Below are positions 1-10,924 of a DNA stretch of 64,000 bases, one piece after another. Where the stretch lies: contig OZ024934.1 in assembly GCA_964017235.1 (NCBI GenBank), positions 91,292,706 to 91,356,705 of the forward strand. The letters are read 5' to 3'. This DNA comes from Sabellastarte sp. h YS-2021. Its lineage: Eukaryota; Annelida; Polychaeta; Sabellida; Sabellidae. The position numbers and the translations under genes are program-made. The notes under the pieces are model-generated. The model searched no databases, had not been told where the DNA came from, and was given only the letters and a program-made list of their open reading frames with translations. Numbering within the stretch: the first letter of the stretch is position 1; every line of letters starts with the position of its first letter.

Positions 1-2394
1 AGAAGAAATATTTTTACTTAAAGACAGCAAGTATCACAAGCTAGGTTTGTGACCTCACAATGACAGTTGCATTGTGACATCACTGAGTAATGACATCATC
101 AGAAAGCAAAATATTGATTTTTGACGTATGTGATGAAGAGAAGCAGTTTCACTGTGTATTCCCAATTAAAAATAAGAAAAACTCTCTCCTGGCTTTAATT
201 TTCACACAAGTTACACCAAATTTGAAAGAATCCGTCTGTACCCCATGAAATATCTGCCCACCAAATTTGAGCTCGAATGGTGGTATAGTTTTTGAGTTAT
301 AAAGGCGAAACGGTGCACAGACAGACAGAAACAAACTGATCACAATAACCCTCTCCTATCGTCGAGCGTTAATAAAGGGACTGGTATCGTCTACGATGAC
401 ATTTAACTATTAATGCTGCATTCTTTTATGTGTCAGGAGGTGGTATTAAATACCTTGAAACAGTTCTTTGCATTTTTAACCACATTTTTATGGGATGTGA
501 ACTAGTAAGTACCAGTGCTGAATAGCCAAAAGAATGCATCACTAATATTTGTTATGTATTGGGAAATCTTGATCGTTATTTTAATTATTTGTATGAATTT
601 TGTATGTATTCAAAATACTTTTTTATCATATATTATGGTAATTATTACATCAGATATTGCCAATTAAAAAGTTCAAAATATTTTGGGGAAACAATAAATG
701 TTTAGAAGTAAATCGTTGTTTTTGGGTGATAGTAGAAGATCAACAACACTTAAACTGATGCAAATTTTTTGTTTATGACAAATGTTGTGTGATTATTATG
801 CTATATCATAACATAGTAAAAGGGGGATTTAGTTGTGTCAAAATGTACATTAAATGTGTTAACTGGAAATATATTTTATTTAATTTCGTCTTGATCATTG
901 CTGATAGGTGTAACTACCGAAGCCTAGTATCCAAAATGGTGGGCGATACCTGACACTTTATTGCAGAGTAAAGCGGTCAGGAACCAGACTAAATCTAGAG
1001 CCCAGAGCCCAGTTCAAGACGCGTTTTTCTAGCGTTTGCTGAGACCAGTAAGGCATTGGACATATGCAATTTGTGTACTGGGCAAGGTTTTAACTTATAA
1101 AAATGTACTTATGAAATTTTCCAATTTCATTCCATTTTATAATGCCAACACATATGTGTCACTGATCATGATTTTGTTTAATCAGTAAACTGATTTTGAT
1201 TAATATTGGATTTTATTATTAAGAAATTAAAAGAATAAACCTTTCAGGTATTTGTCCTTTCTAACTGAGTGGCTATCTTTATAGGTTGTGAGTTTAAGTG
1301 GTTAGGAACTTTAGCATTCAATCTCACACTAACATCTGTGTGTCAGTTTGTCTCTTACCAGGCTAGTGGCAATGTTGAGTGGCAATGTAGATGACCTGTC
1401 CCAAAATGACCCTGGCTGAATGGAATGTAAAACCCTACTGGGTTTGACTTTAGGTATAGGACTATGTTTTATTCAGGAGCGTATATAAAATATTCAAATC
1501 TTTAAACCCATATATGGAAATTGAGATAAAGTATATATTTTAATATTCACAATTTGAGCAGTCTCATGTATAACACTGTATATTTACAGGACTGTTTGTG
1601 TGGTATGCATTGATGGAAAGTACTTACATGGTGCTGGTACATCTTGCATACAATTTTTAGGAACTCAGCTTGAATGAGTCTTATGATTTTTTTACTTTCA
1701 TTGAACTGTTAATGCAAGTCTTTTGATTCTTGAGAACTATTTGGATTTTTTTTTCAGATATCATATTTTGGGCCACATATGTATCTGTTCTTTCCTCAAG
1801 CAAATTTTGTTATTTTAAAAATCTATATTGTCTATAACTCATTGTGCAGCCATGCACAACATTTCTTATTATACGTCCCAGAAGGGATGCTTGTTTGTTT
1901 AGAGGAGAAAATTCACATGGAAGGAGCTGCCAGCCTCTGCATTTTCTATTGCTGATAGCTCGACAACCACTGGACGGATTCTCTTGAAATTTGGTACATG
2001 TATGCAGTGGCTCTGGGAAAATTTTATAAATGTGGTTTTGTGATATTTTGACCAATCAGACATTGTGATATTTTGACCAATCAGACAAATCATGACCAGT
2101 GGACACTTTGGTTTAGCATTCACTACGCTACGAGTGCCGAGTGTAGAGAGATTTTTGATGTTAACACTGTCAGCAGGAAACTACTCTAGCTGATTCCCCC
2201 GAATTTGCAGGATATCTTAATTGGATGGTAAGCTTCTCTAAGACTGAAATTAACCTCATTCAGAAAAACAAGATGGTTGCCCTGGGCATTTCTTTGAAAA
2301 GTATATACCTTTTCATACTGGCTGGTTCTTATAAGTAGAAGGTTAAATCTCATCATAGGTGATATGTATAACAGATATACATGTTCTCTACAAG
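1..2394. other. No gene seen; AT-rich with repeat remnants
   Basis: I find no convincing exon here. Positions about 180-370 hold a dispersed repeat with 'caccaaatttgagctcgaa' and a run of cagacagacaga. The short open frames have no recognisable domain. Upstream exons of the MGAT4-like gene could lie here or before the window, but none can be identified by eye. Confidence 0.5.
1290..1455 (+). mobile_element. Degenerate tRNA-derived SINE (family A)
   Basis: The tail is a diverged copy of the better preserved SINE at 7465-7615: 'gacctgtcccaaaatgacc' then 'ctggctgaatgg' and a terminal 'gtttgactttag'. The tRNA-like head is badly decayed. It is recognised only by comparison with the other copies in this window. 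Confidence 0.5.
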
Positions 2395-3110
2395 CTTACA
2401 GACATTTGACCTTGAAGCTTTTAATTCAAGGTCATCCCCGTAGTGGCAAAGTATCCCATGTAGCGGACTTTAAAAGTGCCTATAAGTCCCTTATTATTGA
2501 TCCTAGAGCTTTGGCATGTGAAACCAACCTATGGGAAATCATGGGCTGGAAATCTTCCGATGTGTTCAGATTTGACTTTGGATCCTCCTTCAATGTCAAA
2601 CGAGGAGAGCCAAACTTAAAAGTGCTTATAATTCATTTGTTATTGGTCCTAGAGGTTTTGCAATGTGAAACCAACTTACAGGAATTCATGGACTAGGAAT
2701 CTTATTTCACCTTGGGCCTTTCCTTCAAGGTCAAATGGGGACAGGCAAACTTAAAAGTGCTTATAACTTGCTTATTATTGGTCCTAGAGGTTTGCAGTGC
2801 CAAAGCAACTTATAGGAAATCACGGGCTGGGAATCTTCTGATGTATTCAGATTTGGCCTTTGAGGTCAAACGAGGACAGGCAAACTTAAAGGTGCTTTTT
2901 ACTGCTTATTATTGGTCCTAGAGTTTTGCAATGTGAAGCCAACCTATAGGAAATCATGTGCTAGGAATCTTCTGATGTGGTCAGATTTGACCTTGGATGG
3001 CTCCTTAAAGGTCAAACAATGACAGCCAAACTTAAAAGTGCTTATAACTTGCTTATTATTGATCCTAGAGGTTTGTAATGTGAACCAAATTATAGGAAAT
3101 CATGTGCTTG
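2395..3110 (+). repeat. Tandem repeat, unit about 140 bp, about 5 copies
   Basis: The phrase 'cttaaaagtgcttataa' recurs near 2471, 2617, 2751, 2886 and 3032, spaced 134-146 bp. Each copy also carries 'ttattggtcctagaggttt', 'gaaaccaac' and 'ggaaatcatgggct'. Short open frames over the array read the same repeated phrase and are not genes. The array runs straight into the DIRS-type end sequence at 3112. Confidence 0.8.
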
Positions 3111-3170
3111 GTATGTAAGGTATGTAAGGCATCAGGCCAACATCTAAGAAAAATAGACATTTAAAATTAT

Positions 3171-3377
3171 GTGTTCCACAGCAATCCACAGCATCTCAAC
3201 CTCCATGCCTGGTGTCTAGGAGTGGACAGCTCCAAGAACAAGGCCTCTCTGTGGAGGTGGCAGAGAGAATTGCTGCCCATCAGAGGTCATCAACAAGGAC
3301 CATCTACAAGTCAAAGTGGGCCTTATTTGAGAAATGGTGCAGAGAAAATTCAGTGGTTTTCTCCACTCCATCTGTGA
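3171..3377 (+). pseudogene. C-terminal tail of DIRS RT/RNase H ORF
   Basis: The frame reads NLHAWCLGVDSSKNK...SLWRWQRELLPI...QSGPYLRNGA, matching the last ~65 residues of the RT ORFs of the intact elements (NLHAWLLEP...LRQWQHELRLL...QSGPFLQSGA). It ends at a stop while overlapping the YR reading frame that begins at about 3212. RT lies in the +1 frame relative to YR, the same overlap geometry as in both intact elements. Nothing of RT or RNase H proper remains upstream. Confidence 0.75.
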
Positions 3378-4350
3378 AACATATCTCAGATTTTTTCATG
3401 TACCTGTACCAAGATATAAATAGGCGCCCCTCGACCATTCATGGTTACAGGACGGCCATTGTTGACACTTTGGGCCCAGCGGGCCGCCATATTGCACAAA
3501 GTTCAGACCATCATAGGTTACTCTCCAGTTTTCACAGGGATCGTCCCAAAAGTTCCAGGAATCTTCCAAAATGGAACCTTTCTGTTGTTCTCAATGAGCT
3601 CACAAAAGCGCCCTTTGAGGCTATGAAAGACACAGACCTCAAACATCTTACTCTCAAAACTGCTTTCTTGCTAGCTTTGGGCTCCAGCAAGCGCCGCAGT
3701 GAAATTCATGCCTGGGTTGCAAACAAAGTATCTAATCTAGGCCAATGGGAAAAGGTTGCCTTGTTCCCTTCTTCTGACTTAGCCAAAAACCAGCTAGTAA
3801 GAGAAGGTTCTCAAAGTGTGTCTCCGGTGACTATTCCTGCTTTGACTACCATTGTAGATAGACAATTCAAAGAAGACAGGACCCTGTGTCCGGTGCGGGC
3901 CCTGAGGTACTATTTGGATCGAACCAAAGACCTGAGAGGGTCTTGATCACTCCTTTTCATCTCCTTCAAGAAAGGACATACCTCAGACATCAGATCCGCT
4001 ACTCTCTCTTCTTGGTTGAAACAAACCATTCTACTTTGTTATAAACAAGCCGACCAACAAGCCTTGGACTTTGTCCAAGTTAAAGCGCATGGCATTTGGG
4101 CCTTCATGGCCTCTAAGGCCTTTTACGGGGGGATATCGGTGGACTAAATCATGCAAGCCTATCACTGGAAAGCTCACAACACTTTTACTAATTTATACCT
4201 AAAAGACCTTAATTGGTCATACGACAACAATATGTATCTGGGGCCAGTGGTGGCGGCACAACAAGTCCTAGATCCTTCCCCTCAGACTAGGTATCCCCAG
4301 AAAGGGGGGGGGGGGGGGGAACATCTGCTAGAACCAAGTCTTCAGGAGTC
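3212..4350 (+). pseudogene. DIRS tyrosine recombinase, broken
   Basis: A diverged copy of the YR encoded by the intact DIRS elements. It is open for 244 codons to 3946, covering the N-terminal SAM-like core-binding part and the first catalytic arginine region (SSKRRSEIHAW). The frame then breaks near 3945, and the homology continues in another frame (FISFKKGHTSD ... SSWLKQTILLCY). An in-frame stop follows near 4145, and the last piece reads YHWKAHNTFTNLYLKDLNW with the terminal GPVVAAQQ motif. The HDVR box of the intact copies is HGIW here, so the second catalytic arginine is lost. A poly-G tract at about 4303-4318 follows. It is inactive. Confidence 0.85.
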
Positions 4351-4794
4351 CAATCCCAGGATCTAGGCATAGGTTTACCTCTCAAGATGTTACGGGTAAG
4401 GTCATTTTTTATTTTTTTAGTTTTCAAGTATATATGTATTAAGGACTTAGCAAGTTGTCATTAATCTCATAATCGGTGGCAAAAATTTATGAGAATTCCA
4501 ACCATTGGGCTGGTTTTTCAATCATGATAAGTCATAAGGGCTCTTACACCTATAAGTTAGCGTGGCTGCACTTCTCTCCTACTATCAAAACATCTCGACA
4601 GTTTTAGCACTGTCATTCATTCTATTCTGGTTTTTGGCTTTTTACAGGCCCGGTCTTCGGGATTGGGGCACTGTAAACGGGACTAAGACTGGTTTTCTAA
4701 CATTCATTCTAATCTATTGCTTCCAAATCTAAGAAAAATTGACATATCTTCCAGTCTCAGCTGTAACCCCGCCACCGGGTGGTTGGATTCAGCA

Positions 4795-5142
4795 TTAAGT
4801 CCCACATGGTAAGCTATTGTAGCGCAATAAAATTGAAAATTTTAATTACATAAATATAGCTTTTATAAGCTACAAGCTTACCATGTGGGACGAAGAAGAG
4901 TCCCACCCTGCCTCCCCGCTGTATTACAGCTGAGAGGTAAGGTTTAAAAATTTCAATGAGAAAGTAGGTCAAGAGGTCAAAGGTTATCACCTGACGACAA
5001 CTTGGGGCTACGGCCAACTATAAATGCCTATTTTTCTTAGACGTTGGCCTGATGCCTTATGGCCATCCGAGAACAGCATTCAGTCCCACATGGTAAGCTT
5101 GTAGCTTATAAAAGCTCCATTTAAATAATTAAAATTTTCAAA
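4795..5142 (+). repeat. Internal complementary region and right end of the DIRS remnant
   Basis: The stretch 4837-4895 (reading 'tataagctacaagcttacc' then 'atgtgggac') is repeated in inverted orientation at 5085-5142. The other half of the internal region (about 4795-4840) should copy the lost outer left end. This is the DIRS layout in which an internal block is complementary to both termini. The presumed end-to-end junction lies around 4828-4838. Confidence 0.65.
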
Positions 5143-5695
5143 TTTACAGTATTTTGTTGAAATATGTTTTCCACCTACTTTTTACACCTTAACAGCTAAC
5201 TTTGTAATGTACTTCTGAATACCATTTGCAGGGCACAACTTTTGTGAGCTTTTATTCTTTCACTTCTACTCTGAAACTCAAAACACACAGTCAGCTGACA
5301 CAGAGCCCGTTCACGGGCACTGATTGCTTGTTTTCATTTAATAGTTATTTTTTTACTGACAACTACCTACAGCATTGAGACTTAACAAGGGCCTCTCTTA
5401 TCCAAGCTCACAATTCAATGTTCCAACAATAGCATAATAACCATATTAAATAGATAAAAAGCACATAAATTATTACATTAAGGATTATTATATATCAATG
5501 AAATATCAATACATTTCACAGGTAAGTAAGTGTTTTCGAACACCAAATGAATAAGTGCACAATTTCTTGTCAATACCAAAGGTACCTGTCCCATTTATAA
5601 TTATTTTAAGTAATTTTTGTAATGTTCAAGTATTTCTATATGTGTTTTCTGTAGAATATTTCAACCTCAATTTTATCCATTTTCCATTTTACCAG
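5143..5695. other. Intron upstream of MGAT4-like exon; nothing else seen
   Basis: AT-rich sequence ending in a pyrimidine-rich tract and 'ttttaccag' splice acceptor just before 5696. No domain or structured repeat is evident. Confidence 0.6.
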
Positions 5696-6879
5696 GTTTC
5701 TTGACCATAGGTGTGCCTTCGATAAAGCGCCTGAATGGGAACAAGTACTTGATGGGCACTATCCAGTCATTAGTGGAGCAAACTACTGCGGTGGAAAAGC
5801 TACACACTGTGGTCGTAATCCTTCTGGCAGACACAGACGAATTGTATAACCAGCAGACGGCAACAGAAATCTCAGAAAAATACCTGGATCTCATCCGTAT
5901 GGGATTCCTGCACGTTTTACAACCGTCCAAGGAATATTACCCAGACTTCTCGGATCTGAAGCGCAATTTTGGGGACAATTTGGAGCGGGTACACTGGCGT
6001 TCTAAACAGGTGGCTGACTTTGCATTCTTGTTTATGTATGCAGGTAACATTTCTCAGTATTACATACAGCTGGAGGATGACGTGATGTGTGCTCCAAATT
6101 TTGTGTCATCCATTAAGAAGTTTATCGGCTATCAGGATGACCGCTGGGCGGTATTGGAGTTCTCGGAACTCGGTTTCATAGGCAAGCTATTCAAAAGTAC
6201 AGACCTAAAAAAACTGGCACGCTTTATGTTGACGTTTTATCAAGAGCAGCCCGTGGATTGGCTTATCCGTTATTTCCGCCTGACTATGACCCAAAATAGG
6301 GTCATTCTGAGGAAACCAACACTATTCCAACATATGGGAGAGACCTCTTCATTTGACGTGTCCAGTGACAACAAACTCAAGGACCGTTTCTTTGACAGTG
6401 GCCTTAAAAAATGGAAATCTGATGACCCCCCGGCCTCTTTATTTACATCCATGACTGCGTATGATATGAACATCCCAGAAATGTGCTATGGTTCAGGTAA
6501 TGGTTTCTTTTGGGCCAAGACGCCCAATATTGGGGACACCCTACATATAATCTTTGACAAGGAGCATCGGTTGTCTCGGGTTGTTGTGGAAACGGGGAAT
6601 GAGAAGATGTCAGGAGATTTATTGTACAATGGTACCATAGAAGTGAGTCACAAACTGCTAAAACTGGACCGGGACAAGAATATTGTGACCTGTGCTGACC
6701 CAGTTTTGTTGGGATGGGTGAAAGATGGCCGAGGGGATGTGATAGACTTGGAGAAAAGACACCTGCGCCCCACAAAGTGTCTTATTATTACCGTGAGTCA
6801 TGAACAGCCAAACTGGATAGTGTTCAACCAAGTCGCTGTGTTCTTGGTGCAAGAAGAAAATGGAAAAGTTGGAGGATAA
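5696..6879 (+). CDS. MGAT4-like N-acetylglucosaminyltransferase (GnT-IV, GT54), terminal exon
   Basis: The enzyme family transfers GlcNAc in beta-1,4 linkage to the alpha-1,3 mannose arm of N-glycans, in the Golgi. The exon begins after 'ttttaccag' and opens in phase with TTC TTG ACC ATA GGT (FLTIGVPSIKR), matching the start of the MGAT4 catalytic domain. Visible family features are the YYPDFSDLKRNFGD block, ERVHWRSKQ, the acidic metal-binding motif YIQLEDDV, LEFSELGFIGKLF and the C-terminal GNGFFWAKTP region. About 394 codons in one exon end at TAA 6877-6879. The cytoplasmic tail, membrane anchor and stem (roughly 110-140 residues in relatives) must be encoded upstream and were not found. 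The paralogue (A, B, C or D) cannot be settled by eye. Confidence 0.85.
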
Positions 6880-6937
6880 GAAAATGCTGGTGTCAATGTG
6901 TGTGTGGGTGTTTGTGCTTGTGGGTAGGTAGAGTGAC

Positions 6938-7000
6938 GGAATAGGGGTGGGGTGGGGTTGGTGGAGTGGGGGGTGGGGTGGGGGTGGGGGTGGAGTTAGA
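6938..7000 (+). repeat. G-rich low-complexity tract
   Basis: Runs of three to six G separated by T or TT, starting about 60 bases after the MGAT4-like stop codon and so probably in its 3' UTR. The G runs are spaced closely enough to fold as a G-quadruplex in RNA; that folding is inference. Confidence 0.7.
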
Positions 7001-7106
7001 GGGGTGATATCCTTTTTGATCAGTAAGGGTAAAATGTCACAAGCTGAAGTATTATGTCAAGTAGGCCATTTATTTTGTTATTGTACTTTCAGTCTGAGTT
7101 TATGTA

Positions 7107-7332
7107 GAGTAAGAAATCTAAAATTCGCCAGGAATCTAAAATTCGCCACCTCTAAAACCTTAGTTAATTTTATGAAGAAAATGATGTTTTTGTCTAAAAA
7201 TTGTTTTTTTTTCAGTTCAAAAAGCCATAATTTACTATACATTCAACAAATCTCACCACGATTCATTTATTTTATTAGTATTTTCACATGTGGCGAATTT
7301 CAGATATGTGGCGAATTTTAGATTTCTTACTC
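7107..7332. mobile_element. MITE with 24-bp perfect terminal inverted repeats, TA target
   Basis: The left end starting 'GAGTAAGAAATCTAAAATTC' is matched perfectly by its reverse complement at the right end (7309-7332). Each end also has a second, subterminal copy of the 'aaattcgcca' word. TA dinucleotides flank both ends (7105-7106 and 7333-7334), as for Tc1/mariner-type MITEs. No coding capacity is seen. It lies in the probable 3' UTR of the MGAT4-like gene. Confidence 0.85.
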
Positions 7333-7464
7333 TAGATAATTGATAATTTCAAAACAGCCCCTTTGTCCACATCACTCTTACAACAGCCTGATGACATTTT
7401 TGTGTGGGTGGTTTAATAACAGTGATGGCAGTGGTACCAGCTAGTTGACTTCATTATCATCCTA

Positions 7465-7615
7465 GGTCCTCGGTGGCCTAGTGGTTAGCAAGTTTGGCAT
7501 CTAATCATAGGCTGTCACCTCTGTGGGTTCGAGTCCCACAAGTGGCAATGCTGAGGACCTGTCCCAATATGACCCTGGCTGTTGAACGGGACGTTAAACC
7601 CCAACTTTGACTTTG
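7465..7615 (+). mobile_element. tRNA-derived SINE, family A, with target site duplication
   Basis: The head carries a pol III A-box-like 'tggcctagtgg' and B-box-like 'gggttcgagtccc'. The tail reads 'gacctgtcccaatatgacc', 'ctggctgttgaacggg', 'acgttaaacccc' and ends 'ttgactttg'. A perfect 15-bp target duplication, TTCATTATCATCCTA, is at 7450-7464 and 7616-7630. This is the best preserved family A copy. Relatives are at 1290, 14216, 14916, 55146, 58862 and 61106. Confidence 0.9.
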
Positions 7616-7630
7616 TTCATTATCATCCTA

Positions 7631-10600
7631 CCAGCTGCCGTTTTTTTTCTGCATCTCCAGACTCAATCTTAAACTTCCTTAAAAGGTTTAACAACAAAGT
7701 ATCAGACGATTTGGCACATTTTGTTGGTTTATTTCCTTTATGATATTGTATTGTAAATTAATTGTAATATGTTACTGTTGATTTGGCGTTTATTAATTAA
7801 AACTATTATTTCCGAGTAAAGCTTACTTATATGATTGACATTACCATCATGCACAAAAGGTGCAAGCCACTCTGTCATAAATATAATATGACATAACTGC
7901 TAAAATAAGGCAAATTAAGTTAGCAGTGAATATAAAAAATTTGACCTGTTATTAGGTTTTGATGGCATTAATTTATGTTGGAATGATACATTAGCATGTT
8001 ATGGGTGATAATGCAAGATTGGGTGATGACGGTTACAAAGACAGGACCTACAGAGAATACTGATGGTAGGTAAGTCATAGCAGGCAGTTGTACTGCTGGA
8101 GGAAACCAGTGTAAAGTGGTCTTCAAAGTAGCTGATAGAGTTGAAAGAAATGTTTTACTGGGTAAATTGTTTGGCTTTGTGGATATCGATATTGAATGTA
8201 AAAATATTTCAATATTGGCTGATATCAGGGGATTAATATTGTCTACCAAATAGACTGAATATGGGATACCGGTAATGATTTTAGTCTAGAATACCCCAAC
8301 CACTAACAGGAAGCAAAATTTGTCAAAACAAAACATTGCAGTTTTCATCAAAAACGCATTGAAAACTTTAAAAAATGCAAGATAAAAGTGTAAAATTTCT
8401 TCAGATTTAGGCTTTATTTCAAAAGGTTTGCAGTGTAAGTTGACAGTATTACTTAAAATGGCGATACTGGTATATGTTTTTACGCATAGATATATGCAAC
8501 CCTGTTAAAAAATATGTATTTTAGGCATTGATATCAGCAACCCTGTTCAAAAACAATATCTCCAATATCGATGAACAATGTAGTGAATGTACCCACCAAA
8601 TTATTTGCATTATTTGTTCTTCATCTCAAAAACATTGTCGCTGGCTCATTCAACTATTATGTTAGTGTCAATCAAATATAAATATTCAAGAAGAACTAGT
8701 ATTTGGAATACATTTGAAATGGTCCTGTTACAGTATGCTGCTTATACAAGGGAGTGGGGTACAGATTGTAAATATGGGGAAGTACACTGAGCTGACCTGT
8801 ACATTGACCTGTAGAATTTCACAACTTGTACAAGTCTCCTGTGGATGTTGCAAATTACTCAGATCATAATATGTTCTTATATGTGTTACAGTAAGTATGT
8901 GAAATCAATAAATCAATAAATATGTGTATTTACTTTTATATATGCATGAATCCAACTGGTTCTGATCACTGTTGACTGATTACTCATTGCATTTCATGTA
9001 TGAGGTTCCACAATCAGTTAATTTTCATTTAACATAATTGGGCCTATATTTCACATTGGGGACCAGTGAAAGATACGCAAGAAATCAGCCAATCTTTATA
9101 CTTAAACCGACATTTTGCAGATCTTTTTCTGAATGCGAACTCAGGGGGAAGTTATTATGATACAGTAGAAACTCAATTATCCAACTTTCCATTATCTAGA
9201 TAGCTAATGTTATGACTGTGTTTCCACTCTTCCCTTTTTGTGTTCCCTTAATTATTGTCCAATTCTTTGTGTTAATATCCATCATTAACCTGAACAGGTA
9301 AACTTGAAATTGGAAACTTACAGGAGTACATTGTACCACAAGCATTGTGGAGTAAAGGGGGGGATTTTTTTCAGAATACCAAAAAGTCAGGAATGTCTAT
9401 TTTCTCCAATAGTGATTCTCCAATACCCAATACCCATATATTACACAAAAACAATAGAAGGTGATGAATTAGTCTGTTATTCACCATGTGATGAATTTGA
9501 CCTGAATACCAAGAAATAAAGAACCATAATAAATTTATTCCCCAACTCTCCTTACTTTTAAATGTGGGTTGCTGATTTCACTAAAACAAGTTTCTGTTTC
9601 TTTTTTTTTTTTTGTTTTTTTTTTGTAAATATTTCTCAGTAAATAAGTACCTACATAATGTATATCCTTGAATGTTAACGTATTTGGAAAAGCTGTGGGC
9701 AACCGACGTTGACTTTGTTATAAAGCGCGACAGGCGACGGCAATGGCCGTGACGTATTTAATTACAAAACAACACAGATCACGTCTTTAAATTGTACTAA
9801 TGACTGTAATTTATAATGTAAACAGAAAGCCAAGTATTATTTATCACTCAGAAATGGTAAAAAAACGTTACACACTAAAAGAAGCCACAAACTTGATATT
9901 TCATAATCTATATCCTTGAATATCGCCTAGGCAACAGTAAACTTCATTCTAATTGGGATTAGATGGACATACACATATGTAGTCATAGCAACTGAGAAAT
10001 TCGTTTTTTAATTGGCTGGTTGTGCCAGTCATAAATAGACAGCAAAAGAGAACTTTGCAAACCATTTTGATTGACATATGTATGACGCAAAATAATTCCG
10101 CACTGAAACGTTCACTATTTATATATAGCGTTGTATACTTGTTTCGACGGTAGTAGCCAACAGCACCGAAAGAGTTAAACTATACCTACTATTTTGAGAC
10201 TCTTCTGCATGGTGTCCAAGAAGAAATGTCTTGTTTTTTGTAAACATGGTCAGAAAATAGAGATTCCTGTGTATTATGTTTCAATACAAGAGCTGTTGTG
10301 AGTTCTGTATTTTTGAAACAGATGTGTTGGCTTCCTGATTAAAAGATTCATGTTGTTTATCACGATTGTTTTTGTTATTTTTGCTTGATTTGAACAAAGT
10401 GTTTATTTAAAGAATGTTAATTGGTAAGTAAGAGTTAAGACAAAGCACTGGTTCTTTTGTACCAGATTTTGATTGAATTAGAGCTAGGTACCACATTCAT
10501 ATATTTATGTCTGACGTGTGTAATTTTGTAAGTTTGTAATTCAAATGTTTCAAGTCTGTGTTGAGTTTTAGTGCAATATTTGTTAAGGATGTTATGGTGC

Positions 10601-10800
10601 AAGTATCTGTGTCAAATACCTCTGGCATACTGTTTGACTAGCCTTTTCAACCAGCTAGTGTTGTAGTTATATATTTTTCAGTTCAGTAATGTGGAACTCT
10701 GTAACTTGGCAATGTGTGTGGATTTTAAACCTTCAATAAGTGAAAGGATCAGTGTGAAAAAAATCGTGAAACATACAGGAATTGCATGGTCAGGCTATAG
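7631..10800. other. No gene seen
   Basis: AT-rich intergenic sequence. A short pogo/Tigger-like end, 'cagtagaaactcaattatcc', is at about 9163 and resembles 'cagcagaacctctattatcc' at about 27012. Pieces of 'tatatccttgaat' recur at about 9660 and 9908. No exon or RNA gene can be supported. Confidence 0.5.
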
Positions 10801-10847
10801 TTATATCCCCAGACGAAAGTCGGGGATATATTGGATTCAGGTCCGTC

Positions 10848-10880
<33 letters not shown>
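10801..10880 (+). repeat. Hairpin and (CGC)n at the edge of a tandem-repeat element
   Basis: The 9-bp arms TATATCCCC (10801-10809) and GGGGATATA pair across an 11-base loop. A run of CGC triplets, about 10848-10880, follows. The layout (short terminal hairpin, GC-rich triplet run, then tandem units) mirrors the opposite edge of the satellite at 15765-19110. Confidence 0.65.
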
Positions 10881-10881
<1 letters not shown>

Positions 10882-10924
10882 AGAAATTTCCTTGTGGACG
10901 CGATAACTCAAAAACAAATTAATA

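Larger units (their letters stand above)
3112..5142 (+). mobile_element. Internally deleted DIRS-type retrotransposon remnant
   Basis: A + strand DIRS remnant. Positions 3119-3165 are an inverted copy of 5018-5055 (shared words 'aaggcatcaggccaac' and 'ctaagaaaaata'), so they are left and right inverted terminal repeats. The left repeat directly abuts the end of the RT ORF and the YR pseudogene, so gag and nearly all of RT are missing. At 4795-4897 there is an internal complementary region, and the outer right end is 5085-5142. The end motif 'gcgcaataaaattg' resembles the joined ends of the two intact elements in this window. Confidence 0.75.

Noticed and set aside
2364-2921. Open frames with repeated phrases GEPNLKVLI and GQANLKVLI
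   Set aside because: They follow the 140-bp tandem repeat and stop within it. No recognisable domain.
6443-6775. Reverse-strand open frame of 110 codons
   Set aside because: Antisense shadow of the MGAT4-like exon, with no feature of its own.
7465-7540. A tRNA gene
   Set aside because: A and B boxes are present, but the sequence continues into a SINE body with a target duplication, and many diverged copies exist. The same holds for the other tRNA-like heads.
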